The notes: generated by a model from the letters alone, not told the origin. A stretch of DNA of 64,000 bases from Oceanibaculum nanhaiense (GCF_002148795.1 NZ_MPOB01000003.1:124001-188000), one strand, 5' to 3'; numbered from the stretch's first letter, positions 29,024 through 37,939 are shown. Numbers and translations: made by a program.

Positions 29024-29815
29024 ATGAACGCACCGAAACCCCATAACCCGAAGCGCCCCAGCCTGAAGCGCTCACGCGCCCTGCTGCTGACCTGCACCGC
29101 CCTTGCCGCGTTTGGCCTCTCGGCCTGCGGTACGGCCGACAGGCTGAGCCAGGTAGGCCGGACGCCGGCGCTGAGCGGCATCGACAACCCAACCCACGCC
29201 AGAAACTACACCCCGGTCAGCATGCCGATGCCGGAAACCCGGCCGCAGGTGCGCCAGGCGAATTCGCTGTGGAGCATGGGCTCGCGCGCTTTCTTCAAGG
29301 ATCAGCGCGCCGCACAGGTTGGCGATCTGATCACCGTCATTATCGAGATCGCCGACAATGCGCAGCTTACCAACACCACCCAGCGCAGCCGCGCCAACAG
29401 TGAGGATGCCGGCCTGACCGGCCTGTTTGGCCTGGAAGCCGAACTCGGCAAGGTGCTGCCCGATGCCGTGAACCCCGGCAATCTGCTGGGGCTGGAGAGC
29501 GGCAGCAGCAGCTCCGGCAGTGGCACGATCAACCGCCAGGAGGCGATCAACCTGCGGGTCGCCGCCGTGGTCGCCCAGAAGCTGCCGAACGGCAATATGG
29601 TGGTCTATGGCCGGCAGGAGGTGCGGGTGAATTTCGAGGTCCGCGAACTGATCGTCGGCGGCATCATCCGGCCCGAGGATATCAGCTCGACCAACACCAT
29701 CGATTATGACCGTCTGGCCGAGGCGCGCATCGCCTATGGCGGCCGCGGCCACATCACCGACGTGCAGCAGCCGCGTTACGGCCAGCAGGTGATGGACATC
29801 ATCATGCCGTTCTGA
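29024..29815 (+). CDS. flgH: Flagellar L-ring lipoprotein FlgH
   Basis: A 263-residue outer-membrane L-ring protein. The lipoprotein signal ends in LSAC with Cys35 as the lipidated residue. Family motifs follow: SLWSMGSRAFFKDQRA, GDLITVIIEIADNA, RQEVRVNFEVREL and the C-terminal GGRGHITDVQQPRYGQQVMD. Last gene of flgFGAH, followed by a terminator. Confidence 0.96.
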   Translation: MNAPKPHNPKRPSLKRSRALLLTCTALAAFGLSACGTADRLSQVGRTPALSGIDNPTHARNYTPVSMPMPETRPQVRQANSLWSMGSRAFFKDQRAAQVGDLITVIIEIADNAQLTNTTQRSRANSEDAGLTGLFGLEAELGKVLPDAVNPGNLLGLESGSSSSGSGTINRQEAINLRVAAVVAQKLPNGNMVVYGRQEVRVNFEVRELIVGGIIRPEDISSTNTIDYDRLAEARIAYGGRGHITDVQQPRYGQQVMDIIMPF

Positions 29816-29952
29816 CGACGGCAGGATTTACGCCGGCAGAAGGCCGGACGGCGACAAAAGGCGGTGGGCAGAAAGCTCAGGGCAGAAGGTTCTGGCCCGC
29901 CTCGTCGAAAGGGCAAGCAAGGGCAAGTTACGGCCGGCAGAAGGCTGAACCG

Positions 29953-29989
29953 AAAGACCGCCTCCCGAAACCGGGGCCTGGCGGTCTTT
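29953..29989 (+). terminator. Terminator of flgFGAH
   Basis: AAAGACCGCC pairs with GGCGGTCTTT, with further pairing inside, followed by TTTTCCTTTT. About 140 bp after flgH; the stretch between contains degenerate copies of GCCGGCAGAAGG (29832-29843 and 29933-29944) but no gene. Confidence 0.85.
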
Positions 29990-30009
29990 TCCTTTTCGCG
30001 CAAAAAAAC

Positions 30010-30037
30010 AAAGGCCGCACCCGAAGATGCGGCCTTT
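30010..30037 (-). terminator. Terminator of dksA
   Basis: A perfect 10-bp stem AAAGGCCGCA/TGCGGCCTTT with an A-run at 30002-30012 that becomes a T-run on the minus strand, just after the dksA stop. Confidence 0.85.
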
Positions 30038-30063
30038 GCTTATTGATGTATCCGTCTGCGGGA

Positions 30064-30486
30064 TCAGTCGTCGCGGTGGGTGCGTTCCATCCGCTCGTGC
30101 CGCTCCTGCGCCTCCAGGCTCAGTGTGGCGATCGGGCGTGCCTCCAGCCGTCGCAGGCTGATCTGCTCGCCGGTCTCCTCGCAATAGCCATAGCTGTCGT
30201 CGTCGATCCGCTCTAGTGCGGAGTCGATCTTGGCGAGCAGCTTGCGCTCGCGGTCACGGGTGCGCAGCTCGAGGGCATGCTCGGTTTCCAGCGAGGCGCG
30301 GTCAGCCATATCCGGCTGCTGCAGGTTTTCCTTGCTGAGATGGTCGAGAGTCTGCCCTGCTTCCACCAGAATTTCCTGTCGCCATCGCAACAGCTTCTGG
30401 CGGAAATATTCCCGCTGCATCGGATTCATGAACGGCTCGTCCTCGGACGGCCGGTAGTCGGGGGGCAGCAAAGGCGATGCTGACAT
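30064..30486 (-). CDS. dksA: DksA-family regulator with degenerate zinc finger
   Basis: A 140-residue RNA-polymerase secondary-channel regulator of the DksA/TraR family. The coiled-coil tip motif DMADRAS, with the acidic residues needed for activity, is intact and followed by LELRTRDRERKLLAKID. The C-terminal zinc finger keeps only one of four cysteines (YGYCEETG; the second pair reads TLSLEAQ). Start at 30486 is chosen because GTGGAG sits 6 nt upstream. It lies downstream of fliX with a 145-bp gap. A link to motility is positional inference. Confidence 0.85.
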   Translation of the reverse strand: MSASPLLPPDYRPSEDEPFMNPMQREYFRQKLLRWRQEILVEAGQTLDHLSKENLQQPDMADRASLETEHALELRTRDRERKLLAKIDSALERIDDDSYGYCEETGEQISLRRLEARPIATLSLEAQERHERMERTHRDD

Positions 30487-30631
30487 ACTCCACTCCACGC
30501 TACGCAGAACCGAAAGCGCGCGGAGTATAGGGATCGTATTGTCCCTGAACAAGAGTAAGTTTTATTAAATGGAAAGCTGGTGGAAATCCGAAATAACGCA
30601 ATGAATTTCGGTATTTACTAATATAACAACG

Positions 30632-31039
30632 CTAGCTGTCTCGGCCCAGCTTCGCCAGCTCTACGCGCACCCGCAGCTCGATATCGTTCAGGATATCGGA
30701 AAGATTGGGATCGAGATCGCGCTCGCGCTGCCGCTTCACCATCTCGGAAAGCTGCTCCAGCCGGGAGAGCGGAATCTCCCCCATCAGCAGACCGTGGCGA
30801 ATCTCGTCCAGCCGGCTCAGCAGATCCTCGCCATGGCGCCTGGCGCGGCGCTCAGGCCGTTCATCCACCTGCTGCACTGCCAGGAGGGAATCGACAGAGG
30901 ACACCCCCGCCACCGGCTGGGCCGCGCCGGATTCCTCCGTGGCGCTCAGATGGCGCGCAAATTCGGCGCCGCGGCCCTTGGCCTTGTCAGACCGGCGGGC
31001 GGCGTCGGACCGAATAGAGCCTGTTGAACCGACTTTCAT
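30632..31039 (-). CDS. fliX: Flagellar assembly regulator FliX
   Basis: A 135-residue class II flagellar regulator. It begins MKVGSTGSI and ends in the conserved helical part RHGLLMGEIPLSRLEQLSEM, then LDPNLSDILNDIELRVRVEL. In Caulobacter FliX couples assembly of the class II structure to FlbD activity at sigma-54 promoters. Start at the ATG (31039) with GGAG 5-6 nt upstream; a GTG two codons earlier is possible. Divergent from flgI. FlbD itself is not encoded in the window. Confidence 0.87.
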   Translation of the reverse strand: MKVGSTGSIRSDAARRSDKAKGRGAEFARHLSATEESGAAQPVAGVSSVDSLLAVQQVDERPERRARRHGEDLLSRLDEIRHGLLMGEIPLSRLEQLSEMVKRQRERDLDPNLSDILNDIELRVRVELAKLGRDS

Positions 31040-31127
31040 ATGCACTCCGTCCCAATGCCTCTATATATGGCCATATCAGCCATCGGATCAACAAATTACG
31101 CTGATACCACAAGGCACTTCCCCGCAA

Positions 31128-31144
31128 CCGGCAAATTTTTCCGG
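31128..31144. promoter_or_regulatory. ftr-like inverted repeat C
   Basis: CCGGCAAATTTTTCCGG, a variant of the CCGGCAA-N3-TTGCCGG motif, in the fliX/flgI divergent region. Centre is about 138 bp upstream of the flgI -24 GG, further than the other copies. Confidence 0.5.
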
Positions 31145-31272
31145 CCAAAGCGGGATAGGGAACATGATAGCGGGAAAGCCTTGCCCGGCAGCGGCCGGGC
31201 CGGCTGCCCTGATAAGCCGAAAGAGCCATCATTTTCCGCGCCTTACCGCCACCCCCGTCGCGCCACAAGAGA

Positions 31273-31289
31273 TGGCACGCTTTTCGCAA
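31273..31289 (+). promoter_or_regulatory. Sigma-54 promoter of flgI operon
   Basis: TGGCACG-CTTT-TCGCA, one mismatch from TGGCACG-N4-TTGCA, with GG (31274-31275)-N10-GC (31286-31287). It lies 50 bp before the flgI ATG. Confidence 0.82.
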
Positions 31290-31337
31290 GATGGGTGGCG
31301 AGACATTACGCGACGCTTGCACTTACGAGGAAGCGAC

Positions 31338-32465
31338 ATGCTGCGATCAATCGGCAAGACCCTGTTTTCGACGGCCCTTATTGCCGCGTTCCTGATGGCC
31401 GGGCTCCAGCCCGCCGCCGCCAATTCGCGGATCAAGGACATCGCCAGCTTCGAGGGCGTGCGCGACAACATTCTGGTCGGCTACGGCCTCGTGGTCGGGC
31501 TGAACGGCACCGGCGACGATCTGACCAAGTCGGTCTTCACCCGCGAAAGCCTGGTCGGCATGCTGGAACGACTCGGCGTGAACGCCCGCGACAACGGGCT
31601 GGAAGTCGATAACATCGCCGCTGTCATGGTGACGGCCACGCTGCCGCCCTACGCCCGTCAGGGCACCCGGATCGACGTGAACATCTCGACCATCGGCGAC
31701 GCCTCCAACCTTCTGGGCGGCACCTTGCTGGTGACACCGCTGATCGCCGCCGATGGCGAAGTCTATGCCGTGGCGCAGGGCCCGGTGGCCGCATCCGGCT
31801 TTTCCGCGCAGGGGGCGGCCGCTTCCATTACCCGTGGCGTGCCGACCGCCGGCCGCATCTCCAATGGCGGCATCGTGGAGCGCGAGATCGATTTCCAGAT
31901 GACCCAGCTGGAATCGGTGAAGATTTCCCTGCGCAATCCCGATTTCACCACCTCGCGCCGCGTCGCCCAGGCGATCAACGCCTTCCTCGGCCAGCCGATC
32001 GCGCAGCCGCTGGATCCGGCGACCGTGCGCATGGCGCTGCCGCAGGAATATGCCAATAACGCGGTCGGCCTGATCACCGATATCGAGCAGCTGCGCGTCT
32101 CGCCGGACTATATCGCCAAGGTCGTGATCGACGAGAAGTCCGGCGTCATCGTGATGGGCGAGAATGTGCGCATCAGCACAGTCGCCATCGCCCAGGGCAA
32201 CCTGACGATCCGTATCACCGAGACGCCGCAGGTCTCCCAGCCCAACCCGTTCAGCGAAGGGGGCGAGACCGTTGTGGTGCCGCGCACCCAGATCGAGATC
32301 GATGAAGATCAGGACCGCCGCCTGACCGTGCTGCCCTCGGGCGTCACGCTGCAGGAGCTGGTGGATGGGCTGAACGCCCTGGGTGTCGGCCCGCGCGACA
32401 TGATCGCCATCCTGCAGGCGATCAAGGCATCCGGCGCGCTGCAGGCCGAGATCGAGGTGATCTGA
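31338..32465 (+). CDS. flgI: Flagellar P-ring protein FlgI
   Basis: A 375-residue periplasmic P-ring subunit. The signal peptide (LFSTALIAAFLMAGLQPAAA) is followed by the hallmark RIKDIASFEGVRDNILVGYG and LVVGLNGTGDD. Further family motifs are YARQGTRIDVNISTIGDASN and the C-terminal LNALGVGPRDMIAILQAIKA. GAGGA lies 7 nt before the ATG. The stop overlaps the next gene by one base. Confidence 0.97.
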   Translation: MLRSIGKTLFSTALIAAFLMAGLQPAAANSRIKDIASFEGVRDNILVGYGLVVGLNGTGDDLTKSVFTRESLVGMLERLGVNARDNGLEVDNIAAVMVTATLPPYARQGTRIDVNISTIGDASNLLGGTLLVTPLIAADGEVYAVAQGPVAASGFSAQGAAASITRGVPTAGRISNGGIVEREIDFQMTQLESVKISLRNPDFTTSRRVAQAINAFLGQPIAQPLDPATVRMALPQEYANNAVGLITDIEQLRVSPDYIAKVVIDEKSGVIVMGENVRISTVAIAQGNLTIRITETPQVSQPNPFSEGGETVVVPRTQIEIDEDQDRRLTVLPSGVTLQELVDGLNALGVGPRDMIAILQAIKASGALQAEIEVI

Positions 32466-32797
32466 TGAGCGCCCCGGTTTCCAGTTCGGTCGACCTTTCG
32501 CTGGCCGCCAGCCAGGCGACCAGCGGCAGGCCCACGGTCCCCAGCGGCCCGGGCATGACGGTCGACAAGGCCCGCAAGGCCGCGGAAGAGTTCGAGGCGG
32601 TCTTCATCTCGGAAATGCTGAAGCCGATGTTCGAATCGCTGCCGACCGAAGGTCCCTTCGGCGGCGGCCCCTCCGAAGGCATCTGGCGCTCCCTGCTCGT
32701 CACTGAGATGGGCAAGGAAATCTCCAGGCGCGGCGGGTTCGGCATCGCCGACAATGTGCAGGCCGAAATGCTGAGACTACAGGAGACAAGCAAATGA
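32465..32797 (+). CDS. flgJ: Rod-binding protein, FlgJ N-domain type
   Basis: A 110-residue rod-capping protein equivalent to the FlgJ N-terminal domain: KAAEEFEAVFISEMLKPMFE, then FGGGPSEGIWRSLLVTEMGK and the end GGFGIADNVQAEMLRLQ. The muramidase domain of enterobacterial FlgJ is absent, as usual in alphaproteobacteria, so glycan cleavage must be provided elsewhere. Starts in the stop of flgI (TGATG). Confidence 0.9.
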   Translation: MSAPVSSSVDLSLAASQATSGRPTVPSGPGMTVDKARKAAEEFEAVFISEMLKPMFESLPTEGPFGGGPSEGIWRSLLVTEMGKEISRRGGFGIADNVQAEMLRLQETSK

Positions 32798-33279
32798 ACA
32801 GTGCATTCGCAGCCATGACGCTGGCCCAGGAGGCGCCCCCGCCGCCGGTCAACCTCAGCCGCTTCGTCGAGGTCATCGACCGCCTGATCGACGTGCTCAG
32901 CCGCGAGACCCAGCTGCTGGAACAGCGGCTGCTGAAAGAGATCGGCACGCTGCAGACGGAAAAGACCATGGCGTCGAGCGACTATGTGAAGCTGCAGACC
33001 GCGCTGCAACAGAACCCGGCGCCGGTCAACCAGGCGCCGGAAGAGCAGCGCAGCCTGCTGCGCGAGAAAATGAACGTGCTGCAGGACTGGGTCAGCCGCA
33101 ACATGCTGGCGCTGGCCAGCGCCGTCGAGGCCGGCGAGCGCGTCTTCAAGGTCATCAAGGACGCTGTGCAGAGCAAGCGGGCGGAGACCGGCGGCTATAC
33201 CGCGACCGGCGCCTTCAGCTACGGCGTCAGCGCGCCCAAGCACGACAAGGTATCGATCGCCGTCAACCGCGAGATCTGA
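32794..33279 (+). CDS. FlgN-like flagellar chaperone
   Basis: A 161-residue helical protein, with LSRFVEVIDRLIDVLSRETQ, LLEQRLLKEIGTLQTEKTM, YVKLQTALQ, and a C-terminal VKRAE-type region here reading VFKVIKDAVQSKRAETGGY. The pattern fits FlgN-type export chaperones for FlgK/FlgL, as found after flgI-flgJ in alphaproteobacteria. It overlaps the flgJ-type gene by 4 bp (ATGA). Similarity is moderate; a basal-body protein of unknown role is the alternative. Confidence 0.68.
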   Translation: MNSAFAAMTLAQEAPPPPVNLSRFVEVIDRLIDVLSRETQLLEQRLLKEIGTLQTEKTMASSDYVKLQTALQQNPAPVNQAPEEQRSLLREKMNVLQDWVSRNMLALASAVEAGERVFKVIKDAVQSKRAETGGYTATGAFSYGVSAPKHDKVSIAVNREI

Positions 33280-33340
33280 CGCGAGATCTAACGCCCTGCC
33301 CCTTTCCGCCCCTTTCGTTAGCCGAAGCGGGCGGGAGCTA

Positions 33341-33371
33341 CGGCCCGGACCGCAGAACGCGGACCGGGCCG
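33341..33371 (+). terminator. Probable terminator after flgI-flgJ-flgN
   Basis: A 13-bp stem with one A/A mismatch (CGGCCCGGACCGC / GCGGACCGGGCCG) and a 5-nt loop, followed by TTATTATG; 62 bp after the stop. Confidence 0.65.
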
Positions 33372-33434
33372 TTATTATGTTCGCGCTGAAATCAACCGGA
33401 TGAAAAGATACTGGCGGGTGCGGGCCAAGGCCCC

Positions 33435-34004
33435 TCAGGCCACGATGTCGAGTACCTGTCCCACGCTGGCACCGGCTTGCTGGCGCAGCGGTTCTGCATC
33501 TCCGCTGCCCGGACCGCCGGCGACCGGAGGCTGCGCCACGCCCGAAACCTCCTGGGGGATATCCTGCGCAGCCGCCTGCGATACCGGGACCGCCTGGCCG
33601 ACTGTGCCATCCTGGCCAGCCCCCTGCCCAGCTCCCTGGCTGGCATCCTCACCGGACTGTCCCGGCAGCGGGCTTTGGCGCACCTCCTCGAACAGCCGGT
33701 AGCGTTTCACCGCGCTTTCCAGCGGCACCTGACGGGTGGTGTCGCCGGACACGAAGGCGCGCTGCTCGAAGAACAGGGTGCTGGTGCTGTCGTCAAAGCG
33801 ATAGACCGGGCTGAGATAGCCATTGCCCCAGACCTGCGGACCGTTCACCTCGGTCGGGCCGGGCGCACGGGGCCGGGCGGGCTGATCGGCAGCGGCATTG
33901 CCGGCACTAAGCGGCGACGCGGGACCGGATCGGTCGGACGCGCCGCGCGCCGCCGGTTGAATGCCGGTCCTCGTAACCTCGCCAGTTCCAACGCCCGTAA
34001 TCAC
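33435..34004 (-). CDS. Hypothetical protein with FlaG-like core
   Basis: A 189-residue protein. Low-complexity Gly/Gln/Ala/Pro flanks surround a conserved-looking core at about 60-110 (YLSPVYRFDDSTSTLFFEQR, then TTRQVPLESAVKRYRLFEEV), which resembles the short FlaG domain (D-x-x-T-G-x-x-x-R-Q-x-P). GTG start at 34004 is chosen with GGGAG 8 nt upstream. It lies downstream of flgL on the same strand but 380 bp away. FlaG proteins influence filament length; the assignment is tentative. Confidence 0.5.
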   Translation of the reverse strand: MITGVGTGEVTRTGIQPAARGASDRSGPASPLSAGNAAADQPARPRAPGPTEVNGPQVWGNGYLSPVYRFDDSTSTLFFEQRAFVSGDTTRQVPLESAVKRYRLFEEVRQSPLPGQSGEDASQGAGQGAGQDGTVGQAVPVSQAAAQDIPQEVSGVAQPPVAGGPGSGDAEPLRQQAGASVGQVLDIVA

Positions 34005-34140
34005 GCCCAATGCTCCCGTCTTCGTCGTTCCCTGCTAAAAGACGTTTTTTATATATAAGCGAAAGACAGCAGACCACAACAGGGGTTAGCGCTTCAGAAA
34101 TGTCGCCGTTGGAAATACCGGTAGGCAGGGGATGAGGCTC

Positions 34141-34243
34141 TCATTGTCACCCCCGGTCTTGTACCGGGGGGCCAGGCTTCCGCTTGCTGGATGCTGACCG
34201 AGCAGGCTGCCCCCTGGATTCCCGCAACAAGTGCGGGAATGAC
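34141..34243. repeat. Intergenic palindromic repeat element
   Basis: Two hairpins in a 374-bp gene-free gap: CCCCCGGT/ACCGGGGG at 34150-34170 and TTCCCGCA/TGCGGGAA at 34219-34239, flanked by TCATTGTCA and AATGAC. This resembles the dispersed small palindromic repeats common in alphaproteobacterial genomes. The rest of the gap (34011-34384) holds an AT-rich promoter-like stretch near 34045 and no gene. Confidence 0.6.
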
Positions 34244-34384
34244 GCATGAGAGTGCTTCACCGCTTGCGCGCGTTTTCCCTAAACTAAACCCCTAAACCAA
34301 ACATCGCCCGCCCGATGATACGGAGCGGACGATGCGTGAAGGCGCAGACGGAGAGGCGCAGGATAGTGGCAAAGCGCCAGGACC

Positions 34385-35419
34385 TTAGATGAAGTTCACC
34401 AGGCTGAGATTGGCCAGCTGCGACGTGACCTGGTAGGAGCCCTGAAGCTGGACCTGCAGGCGCTGCAATTCGGTGATTGCCTCATAGACGTCGGCGTCCT
34501 GGATCTCGGAAATGCTCTGGGTCAGGATGTCGATGGTGGATTCGTGACCCAGGCGGGTCGTCTCCATCTTCTGACGCTGGATGCCAAGCTGGCCGACCGC
34601 GCCGTTCACCGCGTCATCGCCCTGCTCGATCACCGTCCGGGCATTCTCGTAGGCGGTGTCGAAACTGCCCTGCGCCGTGCCTTCCAGATCGTCATAGCGC
34701 GACACCGACAGCGAGGTCATCAGATAGCCCTTCAGCACCGTGCGGAAGGCATCGTCATCGGCGGTCACGCCATAGGTCAGTTCCTGGCTCGCATCGATCC
34801 GCACGGCGATCTCGTCGCTGGAGCCGGATTCGTAGTAGCCGGCGGCGGCGGCCGGCGCGATGCCGAGATATTCGTCCACCGCCGCTTCGATATCGGCAGG
34901 GGTGATCGGCTGCGTGCCGGCCGGAAAACCATTCGCGACCAGCACCGCTTCAGCACCGGCAATGACATCCGCCGCCGTATCGTCAATCGGCTTGGTGGCG
35001 AGTTCGTAGCCGGAGAACAGGAAGCGCCCCTCGAACTGCGCGTTCAGCGCGCTGATCGTGGTGCCGATCGCCTCCTCCGAACGGGTCAGCACATTCTGCC
35101 GGACCGACGCATCATTCATGAACGGGAAGGTCGCGATATTGTCCGCGCGCATATCCTTGGCGATATCGCTGACCTGCAGCATCGCCGCATCCATCACCTT
35201 GGCGCGCCGCTCGGCCGCCATGATGCTATCGACATAGGTCTCCAGGCTGCTCTTCGCCTGGTCGAAATCCAGCAGCTTCTTCGACTCGCCGCCAAGGCCG
35301 CTGAAAACCTGGGATTTGTAGCCGCTGGCGATCTGCTGCTCGACGATCTGCAGGCGCGACTGCGTCTCCAGCGTCTGGTTGCGAATCAGCAGGGTCTGGG
35401 CGAGGTTTGCGATCCTCAT
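34385..35419 (-). CDS. flgL: Hook-filament junction protein FlgL
   Basis: A 344-residue flagellin-like junction protein. N-terminal D0/D1 helices: LETQSRLQIVEQQIASGYKS and FSGLGG. Middle: ALNAQFEGRFLFSGYE, the typical FlgL motif. C-terminal: DVYEAITELQRLQVQLQGSY and SLVNFI. Downstream of flgK by 30 bp in the same unit. Confidence 0.93.
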   Translation of the reverse strand: MRIANLAQTLLIRNQTLETQSRLQIVEQQIASGYKSQVFSGLGGESKKLLDFDQAKSSLETYVDSIMAAERRAKVMDAAMLQVSDIAKDMRADNIATFPFMNDASVRQNVLTRSEEAIGTTISALNAQFEGRFLFSGYELATKPIDDTAADVIAGAEAVLVANGFPAGTQPITPADIEAAVDEYLGIAPAAAAGYYESGSSDEIAVRIDASQELTYGVTADDDAFRTVLKGYLMTSLSVSRYDDLEGTAQGSFDTAYENARTVIEQGDDAVNGAVGQLGIQRQKMETTRLGHESTIDILTQSISEIQDADVYEAITELQRLQVQLQGSYQVTSQLANLSLVNFI

Positions 35420-35449
35420 GGCACTATTCCCCTTTCAGTCCGGGCATCA

Positions 35450-36955
35450 TCAGCGCCGGATGGCGATCAACTGGTCGAACGCCTCGGTGATGGTGGAGAT
35501 CACCCGCGCCGAGGCGGCATAGGAGGTTTGCAGCTGAATCAGCGTCGAGATTTCCTCGTCGATATTCACGCCGCTCTCGTTCTTCAGCCGCTGGTCGAGC
35601 GACAGTTTCAGACCGGATTCGAAGTTGAGCTGCGCCTGAACGCCGGCGCGGGTCTGACCCTGATAGGCGACGATGCCGGCGGCATAGCTCTGCAGCGTGA
35701 CGCCGGTGCCGACATCGAGATCGAGGCCCGCCCCCGGCCCGACATCGCCTGGTTCCGTCGTCGTGAAGGCGCGCGTCGTTTCGAACATGGTCAGGATCGA
35801 CTGCAGGACGGCGGTATCGCCGGTATCCAGGCTTTCCGCCACCACCGTCGCCGGGTCGGAGCCTTCGCGCAGACGCCAGGGCTCGTCCAGAATGTCCTGA
35901 TTGAGCGTCAGGCGCTGCGAAAAACCCACGACATTCACGTCATCGACGCCGCGCGCGAAGGTCGCGCCATTATCCATGAACAGTTCGACACGGTTATCGT
36001 AGGGCGGTGCGGCGGGCGGCGGCGTGCCCGACCCCTGGAACGCCTCGGCCATGGTCGCGGCCAGCTCGTCGAGCTGGCCCTGCGCCTGCACCAGCCGCGT
36101 GTCGCGCATCTCCAGCAGACCGCCGATCTTGCCGGTGGTAACCTCTGCCGTGATATCGACGCCGTTCAGCGTCAGACCGCCGACATTGGTGGGATAGCGT
36201 GAGGACGGATCGAAATTCGCGGTGGTGGAAAATTCGAGTGCGAAATCCTCGTATTCGACCAGATAACGGCTGGTTTCGGTCATGATGACCAGCTTGCCGT
36301 CGCTCTGCTCGAAATACTTGATGCCGATATTCTCCGCGACCTTCTGCAGCTCCATATCGCGCTGGTCTTCGAGATCGGCCGTGCTCTTGCCCTGCGCCTG
36401 GCGGCGCGCAATCTCGTCGTTCAGCGACTTGATGTTGGCCGTCGCCGCATTGGTTTCGGTGACAGCCGTCGCGATTTCTGCATCGGCCCGGGCGCGCTGA
36501 TCCTGGATCTGCTCCGACAGGCTGCCGATCGTATCGATGAAGTTCTGCGCCTCGCCCAGCACTTTCTGCTGCGAGGTCAGATTCTCCGGATTGGCGTAAA
36601 GCTGTTCGAAGCTGTTGCGCAGCAGGTTCAGCCGGCCGGCGATGGAATTATTCTCCGACGGCTTGCCGAAGGCCAGTTCCAGTTCCGACAGCGCCTTGTC
36701 CACCACGGTCAGGCGCGCCTCGCTGGAGATCGAGGTCTCCAGTTCACGGCGCAGCCCGGCATCCACATTGCGGCGGATTTCCGCGAGATAGGCCCCTGCC
36801 CCTTCGCCGCGAATGACGGTGGGAAGCTGCTGGGCAATCTTGCGGGTATAGCCCTCGGTATTCGCGTTCGTGACGTTGCGCGCGACAATATCCAGCCCGC
36901 CCTGCGCCACACGCAGGCCGCTCAGCGAATTCTGCAACGCAATATCGAGGCTCAT
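35450..36955 (-). CDS. flgK: Hook-associated protein FlgK
   Basis: A 501-residue hook-filament junction protein. The N-terminal rod/hook signature is GLDIVARNVTNANTEGYTRK and the C-terminal coil is STLIQLQTSYAASARVISTI. Slightly shorter than E. coli FlgK (547), with the reduction in the variable middle domain. Its own sigma-54 promoter lies 75-90 bp upstream, in the gap after the flagellin gene. Confidence 0.95.
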   Translation of the reverse strand: MSLDIALQNSLSGLRVAQGGLDIVARNVTNANTEGYTRKIAQQLPTVIRGEGAGAYLAEIRRNVDAGLRRELETSISSEARLTVVDKALSELELAFGKPSENNSIAGRLNLLRNSFEQLYANPENLTSQQKVLGEAQNFIDTIGSLSEQIQDQRARADAEIATAVTETNAATANIKSLNDEIARRQAQGKSTADLEDQRDMELQKVAENIGIKYFEQSDGKLVIMTETSRYLVEYEDFALEFSTTANFDPSSRYPTNVGGLTLNGVDITAEVTTGKIGGLLEMRDTRLVQAQGQLDELAATMAEAFQGSGTPPPAAPPYDNRVELFMDNGATFARGVDDVNVVGFSQRLTLNQDILDEPWRLREGSDPATVVAESLDTGDTAVLQSILTMFETTRAFTTTEPGDVGPGAGLDLDVGTGVTLQSYAAGIVAYQGQTRAGVQAQLNFESGLKLSLDQRLKNESGVNIDEEISTLIQLQTSYAASARVISTITEAFDQLIAIRR

Positions 36956-37029
36956 TGCTGAAATCTCCCTGAGTTACGGTGAGCGTTACGGTGGATCATG
37001 GTCGAATTGAACGTCATGCGTTTGTTAAA

Positions 37030-37044
37030 GCAAGAAACGGGCCA
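37030..37044 (-). promoter_or_regulatory. Sigma-54 promoter of flgKL
   Basis: Minus strand reads TGGCCCG-TTTC-TTGC, one mismatch from consensus, GG-N10-GC exact (GG at 37043-37042, GC at 37031-37030). No ftr-like repeat was found at the expected distance, which lies inside the flagellin gene. Confidence 0.75.
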
Positions 37045-37070
37045 GCGCCCGGTTCACCTGCTCTCCCGGC

Positions 37071-37892
37071 TTAGCCGAACAGCTGCAGGATGACCTGCGG
37101 ACGCTGGTTGGCGATGCTGAGGGTCTGGGTGCCAAGCTGCTGCTTCACCTGGATCGCCTGCAGCCGCGCCGATTCCTTGGCGAGGTCGGCATCCACGATG
37201 TCGCCCAGGCCGGTCGTCGTCGCATCGTCCAGCACGCTGATGAACTGGTCCTGATAACTGATGGTGCGGCTGTCCGCGCCAAGATTGCCCAGCACCGTGT
37301 TGACCGTGCCGATATAGGTGTTGATCGCGGCCAGCGCGGAGGTTGCATTGGCCACATCGTCGAGATTTGTGTTCGTCGCCAGATCAACCTGGCCGGTCAT
37401 CAGATCATTCGCGCGCACCGGAATAGTCGCGCCATCGATATTGCTGATGACGTTCACATCGGTCGCGCCGCTGACCAGCAGATTCCGGTCATTATAGGTG
37501 GAATTATCGATCAGCCGGTCGATCTGGGCGACCAGCTGCGCGTAGTCGGCCGACAGAATCGCCTGCTGCTGGGAGGTGTTCGCCGGGTTCATCCCCTCGA
37601 TCACCTTCTTCTTGATGTCTCCCAGCAGGTCGGAAATCGTGGTGACGCCGGCCAGAGTTACGGTCAGCAAGCCCTTGGCGTTGGAAATGCCCTGGGACAC
37701 CGCCGCATAGGACTTCAGATCGCTGCGGATGCCCTGCGCGATCGAAAAGCTGGAAGCGTCATCGACCGCACCCGTGACCTTGAGGCCAGTGGAAATGCGG
37801 TCCTGGACGGTATCCAGCTCCCGGTTCGTCGCATTGAGCGCCTGCAGGGCGACCAGAGCCGATGTATTGGTGTTGATCGAATTGACCGGCAT
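37071..37892 (-). CDS. fliC: Flagellin 1 (divergent copy)
   Basis: A 273-residue short flagellin with D0/D1 domains only and a small central part. N-terminus: SINTNTSALVALQALNATNR and GLKVTGAVDDASSFSIAQGI. C-terminus: LAKESARLQAIQVKQQLGTQ, TLSIANQ and the terminal LFG. It is clearly diverged from the other two flagellins (different middle region and Gly C-terminus). It has its own sigma-54 promoter and ftr-like repeat upstream. Symbol is generic. Confidence 0.95.
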   Translation of the reverse strand: MPVNSINTNTSALVALQALNATNRELDTVQDRISTGLKVTGAVDDASSFSIAQGIRSDLKSYAAVSQGISNAKGLLTVTLAGVTTISDLLGDIKKKVIEGMNPANTSQQQAILSADYAQLVAQIDRLIDNSTYNDRNLLVSGATDVNVISNIDGATIPVRANDLMTGQVDLATNTNLDDVANATSALAAINTYIGTVNTVLGNLGADSRTISYQDQFISVLDDATTTGLGDIVDADLAKESARLQAIQVKQQLGTQTLSIANQRPQVILQLFG

Positions 37893-37939
37893 GTCTCAAC
37901 TCCCAAGTCGATGCCATGTTCTCTTTGGCATGGGAGAGA

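Noticed and set aside
31117-31130. Second sigma-54 promoter for flgI at AAGGCACTTCCCCGCAA
   Set aside because: The GG to GC spacing is 9, not 10, and the promoter at 31273 is far better.
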